Shown: one piece after another, positions 6,556 to 14,351 of the stretch
How the letters are laid out: the number at the start of each line of letters is the position of its first letter
Position numbering within the stretch: position 1 is the first letter of the stretch
Origin: Desulfobacterales bacterium
GTDB lineage: Bacteria > Desulfobacterota > Desulfobacteria > Desulfobacterales > UBA2156
Assembly (NCBI GenBank): GCA_011049715.1
Contig: DRHF01000096.1
Location: 1-34,985 of the forward strand
DNA length: 34,985 bases
Direction of reading: 5' to 3'
The notes under the pieces: generated by a model
Database searches by the model: none
What the model saw: the letters and a program-made list of their open reading frames with translations, nothing else
What the model was told of the DNA's origin: nothing
Position numbers and translations under genes: made by a program

Positions 6556-8037
6556 TTAAACCTCAAATCCCAATTCCTCCAAATAACGATTCATCTTTTT
6601 CTCCACGTCTGATCGTTCCTTATTCAGATTCTTCAATTGGTTGAGAACGTCCTGAACGTCGATAGTCTCTTCCTCTTCGGTGATATCGATATATCTGGTA
6701 ATGTTCAGATTATAGTCATTGCCGCGGATCTCATCTAAGGGTACCGGTCTGCAATATTTTTCGATTACCCTATACTCCCTGTACGCATTGACAACTTTCT
6801 CAATATCTTTTCTCCTAAGCTTATTCTGGTTTTTTCCTTCTAAATAGTCATTGGCCCCATAAAGAAAGAAAACCTTGCCTTTGCGCACTTTGGGTTTACT
6901 CTTATTAACAATAAAAAGACAGGCAGGGATGCTGGCCCCGAAAAACAGGTTGCTTGGAAGCCCAATAACCGCCTCTAACAGGTCCTCTTCCAGAATGCCT
7001 TTTCTTATTTTTCCCTCAGCCCCTCCGCGGAATAAAACACCGTGAGAAAGCACGACTCCGGCGCGGCCTTTGCGGTTCAGGGTGGCGATCATATGCTGTA
7101 CAAAGGCATAATCTCCATATCCCTTGGGTGGGATACCGAAGCGGAAGCGTCGATAAGGGTCATGTTGTGCCTCCTCATAACCCCAGTTCTTGAGAGAAAA
7201 AGGTGGATTGGCAATCACAATATCGAATCCCATGAGCTGTCCCTGTTCTACTTTTAGTTTGGGTGATCTCAGCGTATCCCCCTTTTCTAACCTGGCACTC
7301 AACAACCCATGGAGCAACATATTCATTTTACAGATGGCCCAGGTCCCCAAATTTCTCTCCTGACCGAAGAGAGAGATATTTTTGGGATTTTGCCCTCCCT
7401 CTCTAAGATGATAGACCGACTGGACAAGCATGCCCCCTGATCCACAAGTAGGATCACATATGCGCATCTTTTCCTTAGGATCCAGGATCTCTACAAGGAG
7501 GGTCACCACCTCCTTTGGCGTGTAAAACTCACCCCCCTTTTTGCCTGCACCATCGGCAAATTGAGCAATCAGGTATTCATAGGCATCTCCTAATATGTCA
7601 GGGTTTTCCAGATTCTTGTTGCCGAGTTGGATTTTTGAGAAATGGGCAATCAGTGCGGATAATATAACGTCGGGAAGACGGTCTTTATCATTGAAATCCA
7701 CGGTTGAGAGCACACCTTCCAACATTTCCGGATTGGCCTCTTCCAAAGCGTCATTGGCTTTGTTAATTGCTTCACCAAGATTCTGGGTCAACGTCTTCAG
7801 GTATGACCAGTGGGCCTTTTTAGGAACATGGAAGCTAAAATTATCCGGGTTTTTCAAATCTACATGGTTTTCCTTCTGCAACACGTCTAATTCTTCGTTA
7901 AAGACATCACACAGACGTTTCAGGAATAGCAGGCCAAAGATGTAGTTCTTGTAGTCCGAGGCATCATTGCTCCCCCTGAGAATATTGGCAGACTCCCAGA
8001 GATGTGATTTCAATGCCTCTAAATCTATTCTGGCCAT
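6556..8037 (-). CDS. hsdM: Type I modification methylase HsdM
   Basis: The 493-residue protein is full length for HsdM. The N-terminal helical bundle (10-160) contains the typical YIFGLLFLKRLCDVF segment. The methylase core has EFYTP (170-174), the S-adenosylmethionine motif DPTCGSGG (195-202) and the catalytic NPPF (277-280), which indicates N6-adenine methylation. A C-terminal helical tail that would contact HsdS is present. The ATG follows AGGAG by about 9 nt. The gene begins the operon hsdM-nucleotidyltransferase-winged helix-hsdS-hsdR remnant. With hsdM and part of hsdS intact but hsdR dead, the system may now only methylate. Confidence 0.95.
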   Translation of the reverse strand: MARIDLEALKSHLWESANILRGSNDASDYKNYIFGLLFLKRLCDVFNEELDVLQKENHVDLKNPDNFSFHVPKKAHWSYLKTLTQNLGEAINKANDALEEANPEMLEGVLSTVDFNDKDRLPDVILSALIAHFSKIQLGNKNLENPDILGDAYEYLIAQFADGAGKKGGEFYTPKEVVTLLVEILDPKEKMRICDPTCGSGGMLVQSVYHLREGGQNPKNISLFGQERNLGTWAICKMNMLLHGLLSARLEKGDTLRSPKLKVEQGQLMGFDIVIANPPFSLKNWGYEEAQHDPYRRFRFGIPPKGYGDYAFVQHMIATLNRKGRAGVVLSHGVLFRGGAEGKIRKGILEEDLLEAVIGLPSNLFFGASIPACLFIVNKSKPKVRKGKVFFLYGANDYLEGKNQNKLRRKDIEKVVNAYREYRVIEKYCRPVPLDEIRGNDYNLNITRYIDITEEEETIDVQDVLNQLKNLNKERSDVEKKMNRYLEELGFEV

Positions 8038-8091
8038 GGTTGTTATCTCCTGATTTGAAATATTAGAGGATCGCAGATTCCAGATGGGATG

Positions 8092-8120
8092 AGTATACGA
8101 GATATACGCTTGCTTGTCAA
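8092..8120 (-). promoter_or_regulatory. Sigma-70-type promoter of the hsd operon
   Basis: On the minus strand TTGACA (8115-8120) is followed after 17 nt by TATACT (8092-8097), close to the consensus. It lies 55 bp upstream of the hsdM start and would give a leader of roughly 45-50 nt. Confidence 0.75.
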
Positions 8121-8136
8121 GTTTAATTTAGTGAAA

Positions 8137-8175
8137 ATATAGTTTAACTTCAATTATAAGAATGATAAACTATAT
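8137..8175. promoter_or_regulatory. 10-bp inverted repeat upstream of the hsd promoter
   Basis: ATATAGTTTA (8137-8146) and TAAACTATAT (8166-8175) are perfect inverted copies with 19 bp between them, just upstream of the -35 box. The half-sites are about three helical turns apart and on the same face, which suits a dimeric regulator such as the winged-helix protein of the operon. This is inference; AT-rich DNA also gives such repeats by chance. Confidence 0.45.
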
Positions 8176-8196
8176 TATATAAATAATAATATTAGT

Positions 8197-8370
8197 TCAC
8201 ATCTTTAAACGAAACATATCCGGCAGATCTATTATCAGATGATCAAGGGGGGCCAGATCAACGGCAAGGCAGGCTTTATTCAATTTCTCTTTTAGTGCCA
8301 TATCAGGTTGGCTCGGTCTCAAGTCGCCCGAGGGATGATTGTGGACGAAAATGAGGCCAGAAGCATTCAT
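8197..8370 (-). pseudogene. radC: RadC C-terminal fragment (JAMM motif)
   Basis: Reading the minus strand gives NASGLIFVHNHPSGDLRP, which includes the RadC/JAB metal motif HNHPSGD, followed by a C-terminal stretch ending in LAPLDHLIIDLPDMFRLKM and a stop. Only about 57 codons remain; intact RadC has roughly 220. The frame has a stop directly upstream, so the N-terminal two-thirds are gone. RadC-like genes are frequent in mobile islands, which fits the surroundings. Confidence 0.8.
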
Positions 8371-8434
8371 TTTCCCCGTTTATTTTCTTTTCACTATGTC
8401 TATTGAAATGCACTATTCCTGTTTTGCCATTCGT

Positions 8435-8457
8435 GAGGAATGCCGGAATCATTCCTC
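8435..8457. repeat. 8-bp hairpin downstream of hicB
   Basis: GAGGAATG and CATTCCTC pair with a 7-nt loop, 15 bp past the hicB stop. It may help end the hicAB transcript, but no T-tract follows on the minus strand. Confidence 0.45.
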
Positions 8458-8472
8458 GAAGCAGGCTAATAT

Positions 8473-8811
8473 TTAATGTTGATGCGTGGCTTGATCCAGT
8501 ATGTCGGCAACCCATTTGTTGAGACTTTTACCACTGGTCTCGGCTGCTGTGGCGATTACGGCGTGAACGCTGGGTGGAATGCGCAAGGTCAGCTTTCCCG
8601 AGTAAGGTTTGTTCGGGTCGTTTCCTAGCTTGGCGCAGGTGGAAAGGTAATCGTCAACCGCCTCTTTGAAGGCTGCTTCCAATGCATCAACGGTCTCGCC
8701 GTGGAAAGTGACAATATCTCGGATACCCGTCAGACGCCCAAAGAAAATTCGATCCTCGACATCAAATTCAATTCGGGCGGCATAGCCTTTGTAAGTCATG
8801 TGGTTTTTCAT
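8473..8811 (-). CDS. hicB: HicB antitoxin
   Basis: The 112-residue protein has the HicB N-terminal partial RNase-H-like fold (YKGYAARIEFDVEDRIFFG through the region near 60) and a C-terminal ribbon-helix-helix segment (LTLRIPPSVHAVIATAAE, then SLNKWVADIL), which binds operator DNA. It neutralises HicA and usually represses its own promoter. Its ATG overlaps the hicA stop as ATGA, with the toxin gene upstream, the usual hicAB order. Nothing in it appears broken. Confidence 0.92.
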   Translation of the reverse strand: MKNHMTYKGYAARIEFDVEDRIFFGRLTGIRDIVTFHGETVDALEAAFKEAVDDYLSTCAKLGNDPNKPYSGKLTLRIPPSVHAVIATAAETSGKSLNKWVADILDQATHQH

Positions 8812-9092
8812 GGCGTTACTCCTATAAGTTTTAGAAAATCACGGGCTGCGCGTATCTGGTACCGCAAGGCATCCTTGCCGGGATGCGGGCGGTGGAAAGC
8901 CGCTTTTTGGCCTTTATGCACAATGGTGATCCTGGAACCGCTACCTTCGATGGTCTCGCAACCCGCAGCTTTGAACAGGGCTTCGATTCTTCGCCATTCA
9001 ATATTGCCGGAGACCGGCTCGTCGAAAACAGCGGCCAAGGTTTTTCGATGATGGCGGTTCACAGTCAATATGATACCACTTTTTGCCACCAT
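8808..9092 (-). CDS. hicA: HicA mRNA interferase toxin
   Basis: The 94-residue protein matches HicA of the longer type: an N-terminal NRHHRKTLAAVF helix, IEWRRIEALFKAAGCE, then GSGSRITI and FHRPHPGK, where the conserved catalytic histidine of the dsRBD-like fold lies. HicA cleaves mRNA in a ribosome-independent way when HicB is degraded. The annotated start at 9092 lacks a clear ribosome site; a GTG just before NRHHRK is a possible shorter start. It forms one operon with hicB. Confidence 0.92.
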   Translation of the reverse strand: MVAKSGIILTVNRHHRKTLAAVFDEPVSGNIEWRRIEALFKAAGCETIEGSGSRITIVHKGQKAAFHRPHPGKDALRYQIRAARDFLKLIGVTP

Positions 9093-9237
9093 GTCAAGCT
9101 GGAAATGATCAAAGCCATGAAGATCGCAATAGTATCGTATTTGCGTATGACTAAAAACTGGAAGGCAATCGTGAACAATAGGGACATCCTATGATTTTAT
9201 GCTTTTCATTGAAGATTGTAAGTGATATGTGCGAATT

Positions 9238-9471
9238 ATGCCACGGAAAGCGAGAATAGATACCTGCCTGTGCGTGTTCGCACGCAGACAGGCACCAGGT
9301 GCACTGCATCATGTGATCGTCAGGGGGACAGAACGCGGGAAGATTTTTCGATCCGATTATGATCGCAGGAATTTTTTAAATCGGCTTGGAAAATTAATTC
9401 CTGAAACGCAAACCGATTGTTTTGCATGGGCGCTGATTCCAAACCATGTCCATTTATTATTTTTGAGCTAA
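9238..9471 (+). pseudogene. RAYT (Y1) transposase, N-terminal fragment
   Basis: The frame begins MPRKARID and continues with PGALHHVIVRGTERGKIF and then CFAWALIPNHVHLLF, which carries the HUH motif of REP-associated Y1 transposases. It stops at once after this motif, and the downstream DNA (9465-9509) matches the extreme 3' end of another RAYT fragment at 16747-16791. The middle and C-terminal parts, including the catalytic tyrosine, were therefore lost by internal deletion. A 30-bp palindrome is inserted in frame after codon 8. Confidence 0.85.
9265..9294. repeat. 30-bp palindromic unit inserted in the transposase frame
   Basis: TGCCTGTGCGTG and CACGC-AGACAGGCA flank a short TTCG centre. 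The unit is 30 bp, so it adds exactly ten codons between the ARID and APGALHHVI segments, which in related RAYTs are adjacent. It looks like a mobile palindromic element that landed in frame. Confidence 0.7.
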
Positions 9472-9509
9472 TTGCTTAAAACGCATGAAATCATAGACGT
9501 TTATTTTCC
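9465..9509 (+). repeat. 45-bp direct repeat, left copy
   Basis: This 45-bp stretch recurs at 16747-16791 in the same orientation with one mismatch (C versus A at the eleventh base). It starts at the RAYT 3' end (GAGCTAATTG) and continues 30 bp past the stop. Confidence 0.9.
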
Positions 9510-9527
9510 AAAGGGAGGCAGCGAACT

Positions 9528-10631
9528 ATGTTTAACAGAGGGCGGATGATTTTGATGATTGTGTTATTAATCCTGGTTCTGCCTGCCCTTTCTATGGCAG
9601 GCACGGTTGACCTGCCACAGACAGGGCAGGTGACCTGCTATGACGCGGTAGGCAGTGTAATTGCCTGCCCAAGCACAGGCCAGGACGGAGACATACTGGC
9701 CGGCGTCTCCTGGCCTTTACCGAGGTTTACGGACAATGGTGATGGCACGGTAACGGACAGGCTTACGAGGCTTATATGGCTTCAGGATGCTCATTGTTTT
9801 GGCAAAAGGATTGGTACAACCTGGACCCAGGCGCTTTCGGATGCAAACAGTCTGGCAGATCCGAGTTGTAGCTTGACCGATGGTAGCACTGCCGGTGACT
9901 GGCGGCTTCCCAACGTAAACGAACTGGAAAGCCTCATAAATGCAGAGATAAATACAGCCACATGGCTTAATGGTCAGGGTTTTACAAATGTGCAGGCGAG
10001 CTTCTACTGGTCGTCGTCTACCCGTGTAGAAAATAAGTTCTTCGCCTGGTTCGTCGATTTTTGGCGTGGCCACGTGGACGTCAGTCTTAAGAAGTTCAGC
10101 TACAAAGTCTGGCCAGTACGTGCTTCAACCACCCTGCCTGCCGAGATATGGGATACAGGGCAGGTCACGAGTTATGATGCCAGAGATGATGGAGCATTAG
10201 AGAGGGGTATTGAATGGCACACACCGAGGTTTACAGACAACAGTGACGGCACGGTAACGGACAACCTTACGGGGCTTATATGGCTCAGGAACGCCAATTG
10301 TTTTGGCGTAAGGCTCTGGACCCAGGCGCTTTCGGAAGCAAACAGTCTGGCAGATCCGAGTTGTAGCTTGACCGATGGTAGCGCTGCCGGTGACTGGCGG
10401 CTTCCCAACAGAAAGGAGTTCCACAGTCTGACCGACTTCTCACAATACAACCCTGCCCTGCGCTCAGACCATCCATTTGCAAATGTGAAGTCGAACTACT
10501 ACTGGTCGTCGTCTACCTATGCGATTGTTACGCAATTCGCCTGGGACGTCAATATGTACGATGGCCTCGTGGACTACGACTCTAAGCTCTACTTCGGCGG
10601 CTACGTCTGGCCAGTACGTGCTGGTCACTAA
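9528..10631 (+). CDS. Exported protein with two DUF1566 (Lcl C-terminal) domains
   Basis: A signal peptide occupies residues 1-24 (hydrophobic IVLLILVLPALSMA, likely cut after A24). Two similar domains follow, at about 64-200 and 228-367. Each has PRFTDN-x-DGTVTD, LIWL, GDWRLPN, YWSSST and a closing VWPVRA, the marks of the DUF1566/Lcl fold, which is C-type-lectin-like and found in surface proteins. A 93-bp core is almost identical in the two copies (9822-9914 and 10317-10409, two mismatches), while the loop after YWSSST differs greatly. GGGAGG lies 9 nt before the ATG. The ligand is unknown; binding of a surface or cell partner is the family-based guess. Confidence 0.85.
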   Translation: MFNRGRMILMIVLLILVLPALSMAGTVDLPQTGQVTCYDAVGSVIACPSTGQDGDILAGVSWPLPRFTDNGDGTVTDRLTRLIWLQDAHCFGKRIGTTWTQALSDANSLADPSCSLTDGSTAGDWRLPNVNELESLINAEINTATWLNGQGFTNVQASFYWSSSTRVENKFFAWFVDFWRGHVDVSLKKFSYKVWPVRASTTLPAEIWDTGQVTSYDARDDGALERGIEWHTPRFTDNSDGTVTDNLTGLIWLRNANCFGVRLWTQALSEANSLADPSCSLTDGSAAGDWRLPNRKEFHSLTDFSQYNPALRSDHPFANVKSNYYWSSSTYAIVTQFAWDVNMYDGLVDYDSKLYFGGYVWPVRAGH

Positions 10632-10754
10632 CTAACACTTCACACTAGGAAAATCAAAATTTAAAGCAGATTATAAGACCTCCATTTTTGTGATGTCAAG
10701 AGAGATTTCAGGGCGAAGTGGGAAATCCGGGACGTACATAAGTTTATAACATAA

Positions 10755-11437
10755 CTATATGTCAAGGAGCGAAAAATTATTCCGATTAACCACCTGCTCA
10801 CCACGTTTAACCGCCATACTTATTGCCGGCTGAGAAATGGCAAACTTTTGTGCCAAAACGCCTTGACTGATGCCAATCTCGCGCATGGCCCAATAGCATA
10901 CGACACTGCGAGCCTGCACAACTTTTTTATATTTGCCCGGTGATAGGACCTCATCACGGTTTAAACCCATTAAATCCGATACTCGGTCAACCACCTTGTC
11001 AAAATCATACCCCTCAGCTTTTAGTCGGTATTTTAGCTCAAGATCTTCCTTGGCTTGTGCCAATATGCCTTCAACAAAGTCTCCGCTGCCTAAAATACGT
11101 TCATCACCTTTCATATAGGTCCCGACTTTTCGCAGAGCTTTCACAGCTGACCAACCGCCCAAACTGCGAACCAATCCTCCACCGACTAATTCCGGCCGTT
11201 TTCCCTGAGCCATCCCTTTTTTAACAAATTCTCGATAGAGGCTGCGTGCTGTTGAAACTTTCTTTGCAAACATTCTAAGAACATATTCCGTACTCTGCCA
11301 GTTGTTCTTTCGCTTTCTTAAAATCACGGCATGACCGCAATACGGATATTTATCCAATGCCCTCAATTTATCTACAATCTCGGCACGCAGGGGATTTAAA
11401 TGAATATAGCGAACTAACCAATTGGGGTCGGGCCACG
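10755..11437 (-). pseudogene. RAYT (Y1) transposase, C-terminal two-thirds
   Basis: The minus-strand frame reads WPDPNWLVRYIHLNPLRAE, then the RAYT linker (for example GGWSAVKALRK and LELKYRLKAEGYDF) and a C-terminal helix-turn-helix (QARSVVCYWAMREIG, then FAISQPAISMAVKRGE). The N-terminal part with the HUH motif is absent. The frame runs directly into the 14-bp inverted repeat of the neighbouring element at 11424-11437, so that element or its end replaced the 5' half. It cannot encode a full transposase. Confidence 0.85.
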
Positions 11438-12365
11438 TGAACTTGTTGATATTTATGAATTAACGCTCCAAAAATAGGTGTTTTTAGCGCTTAAAACGTC
11501 ATTTTCAGGGGTAAAATTGCTATTGTAAGCAGCCTGCGCTTCACGAAGATGATACAAATCTTTCGAATCAGCTACCTTGCGGCTCTTTGCCCGAATGCCG
11601 AGTTTTTCTTTTATGCTTTCGACAAAACTCTTACTTCCAACAGCGATGCTTTGAGACCATTTGCTCTCTCGAACATAATTTTGTGTCTTTAGATTTTTTT
11701 CAACCCACTTTTTGTGAGAGTTTCTGAGATCATCAACAGTTGAGATATGCAAAAGATCCATCAAACGCTTGTAATCTATTAATGCATATCTTTGACTAGG
11801 ATTCCGGAGTTCATTATACCCGCCGAAATCCCATTCTGATGGATGGGCAACAACGCCGGCACGCACATGTTCAAATCAATATATACAATGCATTGAATCA
11901 GGTGGCGGTCACTTGATACAGCAGTTGCATGATAACGGTCTTCCCAAAAGGCACCGTTCCGATTCTTTCTTTGGTTGTACTCTTGAGCGATTCGACCGAC
12001 AACCAACTGAATTGATTTTGGAATAACATTTCGTCCGCCACCGTCCACTACAAGAAGATGGATATGGTTTGAGGTCACCATATAGTTCAATATACTGATT
12101 CCGTAACGCTTCTTTGCCTCAAACAGCCATTGCAACCATCGACGTCGATCTCTGGCAAATTTAAGTAGAAATTCCTTTTTATGACACCTATGCGTAAGGT
12201 GCCATACGTGGCCCGGAAGATAATACCGTTTTGCTCTTGCCAACTGTCTGTAATTTTCTCTTAAAGGTGTATTTTAGGCCCCCAAAATATTCGTTTAAGG
12301 CCCTATTTGACGCTTTTTTAAACCGTTTTACCTATTATATCAAGATGTTCCCGTGGCCCGACCCC
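11424..12365. mobile_element. 942-bp RAYT element bounded by a 14-bp perfect inverted repeat
   Basis: GGGGTCGGGCCACG at 11424-11437 recurs as its exact reverse complement at 12352-12365. The interval holds one nearly complete Y1 transposase gene. The left end abuts another RAYT fragment in frame. The ends could be the REP-like hairpin substrates that RAYTs act on or true element termini; no target duplication is obvious. Confidence 0.7.
11453..12243 (-). pseudogene. RAYT (Y1) transposase with a single frameshift
   Basis: The first frame (12243 to about 11866) encodes MARAKRYYLPGHVWHLTHR, the HUH motif NHIHLLVVD and the region with a likely catalytic tyrosine, AQEYNQRKNR, then FWEDRYHATAV and YIDLNM. 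There the frame shifts. The next frame continues RAGVVAHPSEWDFGGYNEL to the C-terminus. Restoring one G (ATG-GTG instead of ATG-TG) near 11866 would give VRAGVVAHPSEW, the normal family sequence. The gene would otherwise be about 263 codons, full length. It is the internal gene of the inverted-repeat element. Confidence 0.9.
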
Positions 12366-12453
12366 CATTTATTGCTTCAAAATACATGAAATTTGCAAAC
12401 AGATTGTTGAAAAATAAAGAATTTTTAAATGAATGTAACAAGGTGATCGGATC

Positions 12454-12476
12454 GCTGAATTGCTGAATTGCTGAAT
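12454..12476. repeat. Short tandem repeat, GCTGAATT x 2.9
   Basis: Three near-complete copies of an 8-bp unit lie in the 172-bp non-coding gap between the RAYT element and the radical SAM gene. The rest of that gap (12366-12537) shows nothing else that I can name. Confidence 0.85.
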
Positions 12477-12537
12477 CAAAACTGGTTTAACCACTACAAA
12501 ACCGTAAACTGTAACCCGATAACAGACAACGTAATCA

Positions 12538-14325
12538 TTAAACCATAAATCCCTTTACATATTCTGTAAACATCTTCTTTACTTCCGGGTTTAGTTCAGA
12601 TTGATATAGTCTCTCAAACGTTCCTTTAATTCCATTTCCGGATCGCACAAGCGCGTCACCCACGTCTTTATATGCGCTGACACCAAACTGAAAGGCAATT
12701 GCACCTAAGGAATCAACCATTCTGTCTTTTACCCTAAGTCTTCCGTTATTTGTTGGTGATCGCCATGCTTTTATTGCCATATTGAGGGCTGACTTTATTG
12801 CATTTTGTGTTGCCCCCACACAGGCGATGGTATCATAAACCATATAGGCCACAACCAGAGGACTATTTTTCAATGAATCCGGAACCACTCTGTTCATTTC
12901 CGACAAATCCGTAATACTGAGGGCAAGAAGATAATCCATGGTTCCGACCTCACCATACAGAAAATTTCCATTTTGCTGGCTTTCCTGAAAATTTAACGAT
13001 CCGGGCAGGTCGGTTAACGAACCGGGTTGGATACCGATTTTATTTTCGATACAGAACTTTGCAATATCTCTGCCTGTATGATCATCTAACGAATGAAAAT
13101 AATCATAAGGGAGACCGCAGATAAACGCGCCGTGAACAGATATCCCATACTCAATTATTTTTTTTATCTGCTTGGAATAATATTTGGAAACCGATAATCC
13201 ACTTTTTTTAATCCCTTTAACCGCATTTTTTCCAATATACTCCAGATTTCGGATATCAAGGGATTCTAATCCGATAAAAAAATGGGAAGCCCCGGAGCGC
13301 CTTAGTTTCTCAAGCATTTTTTGATCATCTGCAATATCAATTGAGATCTGAACCGCATAATTCAGTTTAAGATCACCATCGATAATTTTATCCAAAATTT
13401 TATCCAGCTTTTTCCTGCCCAACAAAAAGTTGTCCGGTAAAAAAAAGAAAAATCGATTTTTCAGATTTGCACCAGACTTCTGGATGGCTTTAAGTTCATT
13501 GATAAAATCTTCAGGCGACCTTGAAATAAATTTTCTCTGCCTCTTTGGAAGTGTTGAAATGGAACAAAACCGGCATGAAAAAGGACATCCGAGATAAGGG
13601 GTCGCAACATTCAGGCGTGAACTCTCTGAAAGGCGTTTTCCAATCAAAGGAATTTTTTTAAAAAATTCAAGCTTCATGCTTGGCATGGCTATCACGTTTT
13701 CACCACCCCAAATTCCATCCTCAACAGTTAGAGAGCCGCAATATTCCGGCTTAAGCGTTTGATGATCCAAATCCGAAACAAGAGCTTGCATTACCTTGGA
13801 ATCACCTGCCCCTCGAACCTGAGAGATCAATTCCGGATGAGGTACAAACCTTTTAATATAGGTTTCAACATCCTTAAGGCTTGTCGAGACGTGTATACCG
13901 CCAATGATTACAGGAATTTTTGCATAATTTAACGGTATTGCAACAGCTACAGCAGTCGGGAAGTTGGAACTGATTGTCGTCATAAAAACAGCGTCAGGCT
14001 TTTTTCCTTGATTTTTGATGATTTCATCTATTTGGCGCCTACGTCCATCAGCAAGGAATATTTTTGAATCAGGCGATGCTTTGGATATCTGGTTTGCAAT
14101 GTAATAGGAGGAATAATTTTCAATTCCAAAGTGGTCTAAAATACCGCTGCGTTCCTTGTTAAGATCAAAATTTAAAAACTTATCATAATTGTTCTCGTTA
14201 AGTTCTGCAGCATCCTGACCGGACAAATAGGAAAGCAGATCAATAGGAGTAAAATCCGCCTCACCTGTTTTATCCATGATTTGAGATGAGATTGGATGGT
14301 ACATGATATAATATTTATCGTTCAT
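12538..14325 (-). CDS. B12-binding-type radical SAM protein
   Basis: This is a 595-residue protein. An N-terminal region (about 75-190) has a cobalamin-binding-like Rossmann pattern, with PDAVFMTTISS and VIIGGIHVST, but no clear DxHxxG motif. The radical SAM cluster motif is C247-x3-C251-x2-C254 (GCPFSCRFCSI), and HFFIGLESLD follows in the barrel. The C-terminal 200 residues are unassigned. Enzymes of this class carry out methylations, ring contractions or other difficult couplings; the substrate is unknown. It lies 26 bp after pepA. AAGGAG is 17 nt before the ATG, farther than usual, so initiation may depend on coupling with pepA. Confidence 0.85.
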   Translation of the reverse strand: MNDKYYIMYHPISSQIMDKTGEADFTPIDLLSYLSGQDAAELNENNYDKFLNFDLNKERSGILDHFGIENYSSYYIANQISKASPDSKIFLADGRRRQIDEIIKNQGKKPDAVFMTTISSNFPTAVAVAIPLNYAKIPVIIGGIHVSTSLKDVETYIKRFVPHPELISQVRGAGDSKVMQALVSDLDHQTLKPEYCGSLTVEDGIWGGENVIAMPSMKLEFFKKIPLIGKRLSESSRLNVATPYLGCPFSCRFCSISTLPKRQRKFISRSPEDFINELKAIQKSGANLKNRFFFFLPDNFLLGRKKLDKILDKIIDGDLKLNYAVQISIDIADDQKMLEKLRRSGASHFFIGLESLDIRNLEYIGKNAVKGIKKSGLSVSKYYSKQIKKIIEYGISVHGAFICGLPYDYFHSLDDHTGRDIAKFCIENKIGIQPGSLTDLPGSLNFQESQQNGNFLYGEVGTMDYLLALSITDLSEMNRVVPDSLKNSPLVVAYMVYDTIACVGATQNAIKSALNMAIKAWRSPTNNGRLRVKDRMVDSLGAIAFQFGVSAYKDVGDALVRSGNGIKGTFERLYQSELNPEVKKMFTEYVKGFMV

Positions 14326-14351
14326 GATCGATCTGGTTTGAGCTCCTTATT

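Noticed and set aside
9528-10631. A complete diversity-generating retroelement
   Set aside because: The variable-loop pattern is present, but no reverse transcriptase or template repeat is in the window, so only the target-like protein can be claimed.
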